Below are positions 16,283-24,781 of a stretch of DNA of 64,000 nucleotides, one piece after another. Each line of letters begins with the position of its first letter. Position 1 is the first letter of the stretch. This DNA is from CAWIHS01 sp963836005 (GTDB lineage: Bacteria > Pseudomonadota > Gammaproteobacteria > GRL18): positions 930,001-994,000 of the forward strand of contig CAWIHS010000002.1 in the NCBI GenBank assembly GCA_963836005.1, in the 5' to 3' direction. The notes beneath the pieces were generated by a model, which was not told the DNA's origin, ran no database searches, and worked only from the letters and a program-made list of their open reading frames with translations. The position numbers and the translations under genes are program-made.

Positions 16283-18317
16283 TAGGAATACTCACTGGAA
16301 CTTTTTGATTATTGCTATCATCTTGTGTGTTTTTTTCTTCTTTTACTGGCAGAGTAAAGCAGAACCGGGATCCCTTATCGGGATTATTCTGGGCATATAA
16401 CTTTCCATCATGCGCTTCAATGATGGAACGGCTGATTGACAGCCCCATTCCCATTCCGCTTTCCTTGGTGGTAAAAAAGGGGTTAAAAATTCGCTGTAAC
16501 TTATCTTCACTTATCCCCTGTCCTGTGTCAATAACGCAAACTTCAATATAATCAGGAAGTTTTCGTTTTGTTGAGATCGTCAGTATCTGTTCCTCTGCGT
16601 GGAGCATCGATTCAATGGCATTTTTTATCAGATTGATCAGTACCTGTTCAAGCTGAATGATATCCGCCTGTACTGGCGGTAAATTTTCTTCCATTTGATA
16701 AATTAACTGGATGTTCTGATCTTTGATCTGGGTTTCCAGAAAATGTGTCACTTCATTAACTACATAATTGATATCAGTATAGCTTTTGTGCGTTTCACTC
16801 TTACGCACAAAGCTGCGCAGGCGACGGATAATTTCTCCTGCTCGGTTGGCCTGCTGGGCTGTTAATTCAAGGGCGTTGATAATGGATTCGGGTTCGTCGG
16901 TGCCCATATCGATGCGTCGTATGCATCCCTGGACATAGGTGTGAATCGCCGATAAGGGCTGGTTCAGCTCGTGTGCCAGACCAGATGCCATCTCGCCCAT
17001 GGTGCTGAGGCGGGCCACATGTGCCAGCTCAGCCTGATGTGTCAGGGCTAACTCCTGGGCCTGCTGACGATCCTGAATCTCCTGTTCCAGAGATGCCTTT
17101 GATTTTTGCAGGCGCCGGTTCATATCATGGGATGACTTCAGGTATAAAATAAATATAATCGTCAAGGCGAGAAAGGATAAAAAAGCAATCCAGTATTCTT
17201 TATGCTTGAAATATTCACTGTTTTTATGAATGGATAAGGGGTTCTCATCCGGGCCATTAGAACTGCTCAGGTTATCGAGGTAGCTGTTGGATAAATCCGC
17301 TGCTAATTCAAATACCTGGGCAATGTCAGAATACTTCTGTGCTGTACTCCAGCGGTATTGGTCATGGTATAAGATTAATTCATCATTGCCGCTTGAGAGT
17401 AATAAAATTGCGACCTGATTGGCAAGTTCTTCATCAATATACCATGCTTTTGCAAAGGCCCATTCGGGGGCAAGTGCAGAAGTGTGCATAAAAGGTGCCT
17501 GCCAGCCTTTGCGCGGATTGATAATATGCAGCTGCTGTTGAAAGGAATTTTGCTGCTCGTCCCGAGGGAATGCGAAGTTTTCCTGCTCCAGTTGTTTTTC
17601 CATAGAACCTGATTTAATCAATAGCGCATCAACTTTTTTGTTATCCAGTAAAAAAAATATTTCATCCAGTTTCTGGTAATAGGACAGTTTTATGTCCTTG
17701 AGCGGATCGATATCATACGCTAACAGAAAATAATCAATGAATTGTTGGGAAACTGAGTACTGGTTATTCAATACAGCAACACGTTTATGCTTCAGGTCTT
17801 TGATACGGGTGATACGGGTATTTCGATTGGAAACATAAATGGACAGCGCTTCAAAGTTGAAATAGCTGTGTTCATACAGAACACTGCGGGTTAATAGTCT
17901 TAAAATGCCGTAGTCTTTTTCCAGCTGCAGGTAGTTGATTGCATCGCAGATTATGAAATCAACGCGATCCTTGCTAATTTGTTGCTGCAGCTGTGTACGC
18001 TTAAGAAATACCGGGGTAAATTGATAATCAGGATGCTGGTTCAGAAGGTTAAACGATAATGCCCAGGGAGAACCTTCGAAGCTTGTCTTATCATTGTTAA
18101 CCAGGATGCCAACCACCAGCGTTTGCTTTGCAGGCAACGGCGGTGATAAGTCCTGTTCATCTAATGCCTGTTCTGCTAATAATACAGGCAGGGTATTGCT
18201 GCTGTCGGCAGGGCTTAGTGCAGCTATGGCTGATTTTGGAGGAAACACAGGCATACTGACTAACTCTATCAATAAGACCAACAGGCCTCTACGTAAACGT
18301 TTTTTTAGCAATTTCAT
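16275..18317 (-). CDS. TtrS-like sensor histidine kinase with PhnD-type periplasmic domain
   Basis: 680 residues. Hydrophobic leader (about 10-25), then a periplasmic solute-binding fold like PhnD/TtrS (about 65-345; FIICDAINYLQ, RIKDLKHKRVAVLN). A membrane helix (about 375-393, YWIAFLSFLALTIIFILYL), short coiled linker, HisKA with His449 (MASGLAHELNQPLSAIH) and HATPase with NLIKNAIES, DTGQGIS and GMGMGLSISRSI follow. Senses a small periplasmic ligand; tetrathionate is known for TtrS, but the ligand here is unknown. The start ATG (18315-18317) is the terminal triplet of an inserted family A element; no good ribosome site precedes it. The pre-insertion start may have been the TTG two codons inside. 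Confidence 0.88.
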   Translation of the reverse strand: MKLLKKRLRRGLLVLLIELVSMPVFPPKSAIAALSPADSSNTLPVLLAEQALDEQDLSPPLPAKQTLVVGILVNNDKTSFEGSPWALSFNLLNQHPDYQFTPVFLKRTQLQQQISKDRVDFIICDAINYLQLEKDYGILRLLTRSVLYEHSYFNFEALSIYVSNRNTRITRIKDLKHKRVAVLNNQYSVSQQFIDYFLLAYDIDPLKDIKLSYYQKLDEIFFLLDNKKVDALLIKSGSMEKQLEQENFAFPRDEQQNSFQQQLHIINPRKGWQAPFMHTSALAPEWAFAKAWYIDEELANQVAILLLSSGNDELILYHDQYRWSTAQKYSDIAQVFELAADLSNSYLDNLSSSNGPDENPLSIHKNSEYFKHKEYWIAFLSFLALTIIFILYLKSSHDMNRRLQKSKASLEQEIQDRQQAQELALTHQAELAHVARLSTMGEMASGLAHELNQPLSAIHTYVQGCIRRIDMGTDEPESIINALELTAQQANRAGEIIRRLRSFVRKSETHKSYTDINYVVNEVTHFLETQIKDQNIQLIYQMEENLPPVQADIIQLEQVLINLIKNAIESMLHAEEQILTISTKRKLPDYIEVCVIDTGQGISEDKLQRIFNPFFTTKESGMGMGLSISRSIIEAHDGKLYAQNNPDKGSRFCFTLPVKEEKNTQDDSNNQKVPVSIPNE

Positions 18318-18566
18318 AGGTTAGTTCTTAAGCAAAAATGTGGATGAAGAATCGGGTATTTGTTCCAGAAGGCGCCGTAAATATATCCCTATAGGCTTTC
18401 TATAGCCATCCCTGGCTATACAAACTTGACCTACAAGGACGACTTCGGCTCCTGCCTCTCGCATGCATTTCCACCATCCATGGTGGTCATGTAGGGAATG
18501 CAGATCACGCAGGAGCAATTATCTGCCTTCCACAAATACCCGATTCTCCTTAAGTACCTACGTATG
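18315..18566 (-). mobile_element. Family A palindromic element, 252 bp, with perfect 10-bp target duplication
   Basis: Bounded by CATAGGTTAGTTCTTAAGC on the left and CTTAAGTACCTACGTATG on the right, with inner arms AATCGGGTATTTG on both sides. Flanked by TTAGCAATTT at 18305-18314 and again at 18567-18576. The core contains segments also found in the family B copy at 45267-45639. No transposase is encoded, so this is a non-autonomous (MITE-like) insertion. The rest of the spacer to 18795 has no gene. Confidence 0.85.
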
Positions 18567-18795
18567 TTAGCAATTTATATCTGCCTGACCTGATTGCATA
18601 AAGTATGTATTGTCATTTTCTACCAGTATAATTGCAGCTCAACCTATAAATTATATCGTTTTCCCTAATTCACATTGGCAGTCTTCCCGCGATAAGGTTA
18701 AGTTTGATTAATCAGTCAACGCTCAGACAATAACTGATAAACTGCTCTGGTGATCTATCATTACATTTTAATGATTATATACACAGGAATAAATA

Positions 18796-19299
18796 ATGAC
18801 TGCTACAGCCTCAGATTATAGCCTTAAACCAACTTCAGCCTCTACTTTTCAGTATTCTGCTGCACATACCGTTGTCCAGCCTCTATTGCAATCACGTCTG
18901 GAATCACTCAGCCGTTATAACGATGTGATGGAGCTTCAGCCCTTTGAAGAAAATGATATTCTGCAGGAAGTACTGGAAGATTTTTGTGAATCAGTGGTTG
19001 ACTATACAGCCAGAGCTCATTTTAAACTGTATAAATATCTGGATTACAATAAGGTCAGCTACGCAGTGTCGGCCATCTCCCTGAAAATCTATCCATTGCT
19101 GATAGATAATACACAGCAAATACTTGATTTTCATGATGAGTATAGTAGTGATAACATTCATTTTGATTGCCGTAAGCTGGAAACCTGCCTGAGTCAGATG
19201 GGTGAATTACTGGCGGATCGTATTTTACTAGAGGATCGTCTTATTGATGCTATCTTTTCATGCAGTGCTGAGCAAGGATCCGCAGCAGTTATCAATTAA
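18796..19299 (+). CDS. rsd: Rsd/AlgQ-family regulator of sigma-70
   Basis: 167 residues. E. coli Rsd binds sigma-70 in stationary phase; Pseudomonas AlgQ is the orthologue. Matching stretches: LEDFCESVVDYTARAHFKLY (about 60-80), KIYPLLIDNTQQILDFHDEY and LSQMGELLADRILLEDRLI. About 15 extra N-terminal residues (Ser/Thr/Ala-rich) compared with E. coli. AGGA sits 7 bases before the ATG. Stands alone between the element-bearing spacer and mazG. Confidence 0.85.
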   Translation: MTATASDYSLKPTSASTFQYSAAHTVVQPLLQSRLESLSRYNDVMELQPFEENDILQEVLEDFCESVVDYTARAHFKLYKYLDYNKVSYAVSAISLKIYPLLIDNTQQILDFHDEYSSDNIHFDCRKLETCLSQMGELLADRILLEDRLIDAIFSCSAEQGSAAVIN

Positions 19300-19493
19300 T
19301 CATAACCTGGACATTCATCTCGAAATTCCTACGTATGCACAGGAGCTTAAAGGATAGCTGGTTGTCTTTTTTGACCTGTTTCGATCCGACTGCCTTTCCG
19401 GCTGTAGTATTCAAACTGACCTGAGGCAAAAAACGCTCCTTTAAATTCATCCCGAAACCGATTAGTATTAGTTCTTTTATCGGGAAATCTACC

Positions 19494-20306
19494 TTGCAAC
19501 AAATCAATCGTCTGCTGGAAATTATGGCGTGTCTGCGTGAGCCTGAACAGGGGTGTCCCTGGGACTTGAAACAGGATTTCAAATCCCTGGTACCATACAC
19601 TATCGAAGAAGCTTACGAAGTAGCTGAAGCCATAGAACAGGGCAGTTTTGAAGAGATAAAAAACGAACTGGGCGATCTGTTGTTTCAGATTGTTTTCTAT
19701 GCTCAATTAGGTAAAGAAAAAAATCTATTTGACTTTGAAGATATTGCTGCTGCTATCAGTGATAAAATGATGAGTCGACACCCCCATGTGTTTGCCGGAC
19801 ATCAATATGCTGACGAAGAAGCTTTGCATCGGGCCTGGCAGGAACAAAAGGAAAAAGAACAAAAAGCGGTTCAGGCAGAGAATTCCTCTGCCGATGCTTC
19901 TCAGCCAGCATCAAGTCTGATGGCGGGGATCAGTAAAACTCTGCCGGCCATGACCCGCGCATTGAAAATTCAAAAAAGAGCCGCTCATATTGGTTTTGAC
20001 TGGGGTGAACCGGCCGAGATAATTCCAAAAATAAGCGAAGAGCTGGATGAAATTACCCAGGTAATGGAACAGAATTTATCGATCCGGCAATTGGAAGAAG
20101 AAATGGGGGATATCCTGTTCAGTTGTGTTAATCTGGCCAGAAAACTGCATCTTGATCCTGAGAAGGCTCTGAGAGTGAGTAATAGTAAATTTTCCAGACG
20201 TTTTCAAAAACTTGAACAAAGGTTTGAGTTTGACCGCATGAAGATGGAATCTGCGTCACTGGATGAACTGGACTATACCTGGCAGCAGATTAAACAGGAA
20301 GAATAA
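19494..20306 (+). CDS. mazG: Nucleoside triphosphate pyrophosphohydrolase MazG
   Basis: House-cleaning enzyme hydrolysing NTPs to NMP and pyrophosphate. 270 residues with two tandem MazG folds. The first has GCPWDLKQDF and EEAYEVAEAIEQG...EIKNELGDLLFQIVFYAQ (metal-binding EExxE/ExxD); the second has HIGFDW, EELDEITQVMEQ and EEEMGDILFSCVNLARKL. The linker is longer than usual (Ala/Ser/Gln-rich, about 125-140). Start is TTG at 19494, which gives the canonical beginning MQQINRLLEIMACLREPEQG; the next ATG (19524) would cut the first helix. Ends 1 base before the pump gene. Confidence 0.92.
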   Translation: MQQINRLLEIMACLREPEQGCPWDLKQDFKSLVPYTIEEAYEVAEAIEQGSFEEIKNELGDLLFQIVFYAQLGKEKNLFDFEDIAAAISDKMMSRHPHVFAGHQYADEEALHRAWQEQKEKEQKAVQAENSSADASQPASSLMAGISKTLPAMTRALKIQKRAAHIGFDWGEPAEIIPKISEELDEITQVMEQNLSIRQLEEEMGDILFSCVNLARKLHLDPEKALRVSNSKFSRRFQKLEQRFEFDRMKMESASLDELDYTWQQIKQEE

Positions 20307-20307
20307 G

Positions 20308-21477
20308 ATGCCTGAAGGCCTGCATTCGCTGCGAGGAAACAGAATTGCGGTTTTGTTGTTACTGGTGGTTATCAGCAGCCTTTATGGCTTCTCACCTGCG
20401 CAGGCGCAAACTCCAGCGGCTGAAAAGCCTAAACCACTGACTGTTACCGTCAGGACGTTTGAACAACTGGCATTCCATCCACTAAAAAAAGCCCCGGCGT
20501 ATGTTGTTATCCTGAAGGATAGTCTGCTCAGTTCACAGTTGAACGCATCGGTCAGGAATATCCATGTTGAAGTTGGAGATCAGGTTAAGCCGGGGCAATT
20601 GTTGCTGGATCTCGATTGTGATGATTATCTCTGGCAGGAGCAAGAATTAGAGGCTGATAAAGATGCGCTTAAAGCCGGCTATGATTTTACTCAATATCAG
20701 TTTGAGCGTTCAAAAAAATTATTGAAAACCAAAAGTGTCTCGGAGGAATCCCATCGCAACAAAGCCGCTGATTTAAAAAATCTAAACGCTAAAATAACAG
20801 CTCTGGATATAAAGATAAAAAAGGCGCGTAAAAATATCCGTCGTTGTGAGATTCATGCTCCTTTTGGAGGAGTTATTTCTGAGCGCTCAATTAATCAGGG
20901 TGAATATGTTGTTCCTGGTTCGCCATTACTCAGACTCATTAATATTAATGATCTGGAAGTAGAAGTACAGGTGCCGATCACCGTGGTAAATGAGTTTGAT
21001 TACAAATCGCTGGATTTTGTGTATCGCGAAGAACAATTTCCGGTTACTTTGCGTGCCATCATTCCTGGTATTGAAACTCGCGCCAGACATCAATTGGTGC
21101 GTCTTGAATTTACTGGCAAGAAAGCCCCGCCCAATGCCTTTGGCATGGTGCATGTAGAGTTAAAGACACTCCAATTACCCGCTAATGTGCTGGTTCAGCG
21201 TGGAGGTAAGACGGGCATTTTTATACTTGAAAAAGACCCGCATCAAATGGCTGCTGAATTACAGGTGCAGACACCACTCCAAGCTTCGGAACAACAGTCT
21301 GTTCCGCTCCAGACAGCTACTGCGGTTTTTTATCCTCTGGAGCAGGCTCTGATCGGCAGACCAGCAAGTGCGGAGCTTGCGCCGGACACTCTGATTGTGC
21401 TGCAGGGCCGGCAAGCACTAGAGCATGGGAAGCGGGTTATCATAAAAAATGTTGCTCCAGGGCAAGAAAAAAACTGA
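20308..21477 (+). CDS. RND efflux membrane-fusion (HlyD/AcrA-type) subunit
   Basis: 389 residues. Signal peptide (RIAVLLLLVVISSLYGFSPAQAQ), then a biotinyl-lipoyl half-motif (NIHVEVGDQVKPGQLLLDLD), a helical hairpin (about 105-180), the second lipoyl half (CEIHAPFGGVISERSINQGEYV) and beta-barrel. Bridges the inner-membrane pump to an outer-membrane channel. ATG 20308 follows AGGAAG and the mazG stop; the longer frame from 20263 only reads mazG out of frame. Its TGA overlaps the pump ATG (TGATG). Two Cys residues (CDDY and RRCEIH) are unusual in this position. Confidence 0.9.
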   Translation: MPEGLHSLRGNRIAVLLLLVVISSLYGFSPAQAQTPAAEKPKPLTVTVRTFEQLAFHPLKKAPAYVVILKDSLLSSQLNASVRNIHVEVGDQVKPGQLLLDLDCDDYLWQEQELEADKDALKAGYDFTQYQFERSKKLLKTKSVSEESHRNKAADLKNLNAKITALDIKIKKARKNIRRCEIHAPFGGVISERSINQGEYVVPGSPLLRLININDLEVEVQVPITVVNEFDYKSLDFVYREEQFPVTLRAIIPGIETRARHQLVRLEFTGKKAPPNAFGMVHVELKTLQLPANVLVQRGGKTGIFILEKDPHQMAAELQVQTPLQASEQQSVPLQTATAVFYPLEQALIGRPASAELAPDTLIVLQGRQALEHGKRVIIKNVAPGQEKN

Positions 21478-24400
21478 TGCTGGAAAAATTTTTACAGCAT
21501 CATGTGCTGGCTAATCTGACTTTTATACTGGTTTTATCCATGGGGATAATCAGTTATCTGTCTTTGCCGCGGGAAAAAGATCCCAGTATAAATTTCAACT
21601 GGATACAGATCAGCACCGTGTTACCCGGTGCCTCTCCGGCCGATGTTGAAAAACGAATTACTGAACCGCTGGAAGAAGGCCTTGCCCGCGTGGGTGATAT
21701 TCGTTTTATCTCTTCCAGTTCCCGCGAATCTTTCTCCAGTATTCTAGTACGCTTTGAAGAAGTGGATGAACGTCTGTTTGACAAACGGATGGTTGATCTG
21801 CGTCGCGAAGTCCAGCAGATAGAAAATACCCGCCTTCCAGCAGAAGCAGAATCTCCGCTGATACTGGAGCTGACCTCCTCCAGTGCTTTTCCTACCGCTA
21901 CCCTGGTATTACAGGGCAAAGCCTACGATGAAAATTTACGTTTTTATGCTCAGGCGCTGGAAAAGGAAATGGAACGTCTGAGTACTATCCAGCGCGTGGA
22001 TATCATTGGTATCAGTGATCCAGAATTGATTATTGCCGTTAATACAGAAAAATTGACCGGCCTGGGCATTTCACCTTCTATGGTGGCGCAAACAGTGAAA
22101 GATCAGTTTCTGGATATGGCTGCAGGAACCATTAATATTGATGATCAACAGTGGTTGCTGCGCGTCAATGGAACCAGCAGCGATGCGGATTATCTGGCTG
22201 CATTACCCGTTCAGGGCGTTGAGCATCAGGTACTGCTGGGTGATGTAGCAGAGGTCTATTGGGGCCAGGATCGGCTGGATCTTAAGGCCCGTTTCAATGA
22301 TCAGCCGGCAGTTATCCTGTCAGTCTTCAAAAAAGATCAGGTGAATACGCTGGCGATGATAGAAAAGCTGAAGCAATTCATCAGCGATAAAAATGAATTA
22401 TCTCCTGTAACCGGTATTAATATAACTTTACTGGATGACAATACCCTGCTGACTAAAAAAGCTCTCAGGATCATGCAGACCAACGCATTGATCGGTTTAT
22501 TTATGGTGCTGCTGGTGACCTGGTTTTTTTTAGGTTCACGAATTGCGTTTTTTACCACCCTCGGCATCCCGTTTACTCTGGCTGGTACCTTCTGGGTACT
22601 ACATGGCTTTGGTTATTCCCTGAACAATGCAGTGCTGCTGGGTATTGTTATTTCCCTGGGTATGCTGGTAGATGATGCGGTTGTCGTAGTAGAGGGCATG
22701 TACACTCGCTTAAAGCAGGGAATGCAGGCTTCCCAGGCTGCTATCCTGTCATTAAGAGAAGTCTTTGCTCCGGTTACAGCATCGATTTTGACAACCATGG
22801 CGGCCTTTTTGCCTTTGATGCTTTTGCCGGGGATCCTCGGCCAGTTCATGTTTATGATCCCCTTTGTCGTCACTGTGAGCCTGGCCATCAGTCTTATCGA
22901 AGCCTACTGGATGCTGCCGGCACATATCATCGCCAGCCATCCTGACTATATCTACACTTCCAGGTTACAGTATTACCGTAACCGTTTCACTCACGCCTTA
23001 CAGATTCGGTATATAAGGGCTCTGACAGCTTCACTGCGCCGGCCGAAGATCATTCTGTTACTGCTTGCCCTGATGTTTACTGCCTCATACTATGCTTTAT
23101 TCAGCGGCAAAATAAAGGTGAATTTTTTTGCCGGTGAGCCCTTTCCTGTGATGTATGTCAATCTTAAAATGCCGGAAGGTACACCTATTGATTATACGCT
23201 CGAAAAGGTACAGCAGCTTGAATCGCAAATCAAAAATCGTCTCTCACGAGAGGATTATAGACAGATGGCCTCTTACGCCGGGATTTATTTTACCGAAACA
23301 GAGGCATTGTTTGGAACGCACTTTGCCCAAATCCTGTTAACGCTTCCTGAAACCATGCATATGCCGCTGGCAGAAATTCATCAGCAGATCCACGCGAGTT
23401 TTGAGCAAATGACTGGCGTGCAGCACCTTTCCATCTTGCAGCTCGAAGATAAGCCGCCCGTCAGCAGAGCTATCAGTATTAAGGTGCAGGGAGCAGAATT
23501 TGATAAGATTCAGTCAGCGCTGAACGAGTTAAAACAAACACTGGAAAATATACCTGAAATTGAAAATATCACGCTGGTGGATAGTGCCGGCAGCAGGGAA
23601 TTATCACTGACCCTCAATCAGGATGCGGTGCATCGCACAGGTTTGTCGCCAGCTCAGATCATGCGCGATATTCGTCTGTTGGTAGACGGTGAAGTAGTCA
23701 CTACCATTCAGCATAAAGGTGAGGAAGTTAATATACGCGTAAAAGGTAAAAGCTTTAGCGGGCAGGACATAGAATCTCTGCTGCTGACGCCCATCGCTTA
23801 TTACGATCAGCAGCATCAGCAGGTGTTATCGACGCCCTTAAGCGAACTGGTCAACGTTGATTACAGCATGGCTCGAAGTCATATCAGGCATTACAATCTG
23901 AAACGTGTGATGCTGGTTGAGGCGGATATTAAACCTGACGGCAGAAATACCCTGCAGATCAATCAGCTCATTCAGCAGGCATGGAAGAAGCTCAGAATCA
24001 GCCATCCCGGGATCACTCTGGATTTTTCAGGGCAGCTGGATGATATTCAGGAAACCCTGGACATCATGCCTTACCTGGGATTGATGGGTGTAGGCATCAT
24101 TTATCTTATCATCGGTACACAGTTTCGCAGCTATTTTCAGCCGTTGTTTGTACTGGCCACGATTCCTCTGGCTTTTACCGGAGTAATAGCCGGTTTGATT
24201 ATCAGCAATAATCCGCTGAGTTTATATACCCTTTATGGTATTGTGGCCTTGATTGGTATTGCAGTAAATGCTTCGATTGTGCTTATATCTGCGGCTAATG
24301 ACCGATTAAAACAGGGCATGAGTGTGAATCATGCAATTATCTTCGCAGCCCGGCGGCGCATCATTCCCATATTGATCACTTCATTGACTACTATTGCAGG

Positions 24401-24569
24401 CCTGTTTTCACTCGCTGCAGGGATTGCCGGCAATTCGCTGATCTGGGGACCGCTGGCAACAGCCATAGTCTGGGGGCTTGGATTTTCTTCATTATTGACC
24501 CTGTTTGTGATCCCCCTCTTATACAGGACGTTTATGAAAAACTCCTATCTGCTCGTGCATAAGCAATAA
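21477..24569 (+). CDS. RND efflux pump, AcrB/AcrF family permease
   Basis: Inner-membrane proton-driven drug or metabolite exporter, 1030 residues. N-terminal helix, first porter loop (about 35-330), six helices with the proton-relay acidic pair LGMLVDDAVVVVEG (Asp399-Asp400), second porter loop and a final helix bundle. In TM10 the AcrB lysine (SAKNA) is Asn here (GIAVNASIVLI), so the proton relay differs in detail from AcrB; other RND subfamilies also lack it. No outer-membrane channel or regulator gene is adjacent. Substrate unknown. No terminator is seen between it and the amtB promoter region. Confidence 0.9.
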   Translation: MLEKFLQHHVLANLTFILVLSMGIISYLSLPREKDPSINFNWIQISTVLPGASPADVEKRITEPLEEGLARVGDIRFISSSSRESFSSILVRFEEVDERLFDKRMVDLRREVQQIENTRLPAEAESPLILELTSSSAFPTATLVLQGKAYDENLRFYAQALEKEMERLSTIQRVDIIGISDPELIIAVNTEKLTGLGISPSMVAQTVKDQFLDMAAGTINIDDQQWLLRVNGTSSDADYLAALPVQGVEHQVLLGDVAEVYWGQDRLDLKARFNDQPAVILSVFKKDQVNTLAMIEKLKQFISDKNELSPVTGINITLLDDNTLLTKKALRIMQTNALIGLFMVLLVTWFFLGSRIAFFTTLGIPFTLAGTFWVLHGFGYSLNNAVLLGIVISLGMLVDDAVVVVEGMYTRLKQGMQASQAAILSLREVFAPVTASILTTMAAFLPLMLLPGILGQFMFMIPFVVTVSLAISLIEAYWMLPAHIIASHPDYIYTSRLQYYRNRFTHALQIRYIRALTASLRRPKIILLLLALMFTASYYALFSGKIKVNFFAGEPFPVMYVNLKMPEGTPIDYTLEKVQQLESQIKNRLSREDYRQMASYAGIYFTETEALFGTHFAQILLTLPETMHMPLAEIHQQIHASFEQMTGVQHLSILQLEDKPPVSRAISIKVQGAEFDKIQSALNELKQTLENIPEIENITLVDSAGSRELSLTLNQDAVHRTGLSPAQIMRDIRLLVDGEVVTTIQHKGEEVNIRVKGKSFSGQDIESLLLTPIAYYDQQHQQVLSTPLSELVNVDYSMARSHIRHYNLKRVMLVEADIKPDGRNTLQINQLIQQAWKKLRISHPGITLDFSGQLDDIQETLDIMPYLGLMGVGIIYLIIGTQFRSYFQPLFVLATIPLAFTGVIAGLIISNNPLSLYTLYGIVALIGIAVNASIVLISAANDRLKQGMSVNHAIIFAARRRIIPILITSLTTIAGLFSLAAGIAGNSLIWGPLATAIVWGLGFSSLLTLFVIPLLYRTFMKNSYLLVHKQ

Positions 24570-24634
24570 ACATCCTTGATGACGAATGATTATAAAAAGC
24601 TAATGGTATGGTGTGGTGCATGTATGGGCGGGAA

Positions 24635-24651
24635 CGCACCAATACAGTGCA
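24635..24651 (+). promoter_or_regulatory. Probable NtrC-binding site
   Basis: GCAC-N7-GTGC (GCACCAATACAGTGC, 24636-24650) matches the enhancer consensus TGCAC-N7-GTGCA at nine of ten positions. It is centred about 111 bases upstream of the predicted sigma-54 start point, a normal NtrC distance. Confidence 0.6.
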
Positions 24652-24656
24652 ACAAA

Positions 24657-24674
24657 TGCGGACGGTCGTCCGCA
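24657..24674. promoter_or_regulatory. Perfect 8-bp dyad upstream of amtB
   Basis: TGCGGACG-GT-CGTCCGCA, a perfect inverted repeat with a 2-base centre. It is not followed by a T-run, so it is unlikely to be a terminator; operator for an unknown regulator is possible. Confidence 0.45.
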
Positions 24675-24727
24675 GAAGCATCGAATTTTAAGCAGCATTA
24701 ACGATAAAACAGAGAAATGTATGCTTC

Positions 24728-24742
24728 TGGTGCATTATTTGC
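24728..24742 (+). promoter_or_regulatory. Sigma-54 (-24/-12) promoter of amtB
   Basis: TGGTGCATTATTTGC has GG and GC elements exactly 10 bases apart, as RpoN promoters require. Transcription would start near 24754, 28 bases before the amtB ATG. rpoN itself is at the right end of this window. Confidence 0.7.
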
Positions 24743-24781
24743 TTAAAATCTCAAATCAGAAATTCAATCAAAGGCATTCTT

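Noticed and set aside
19325..19360. Possible family A remnant (CCTACGTATG followed by TTAAAGGATA)
   Set aside because: Only about ten bases match an element end and there is no second end or duplication.
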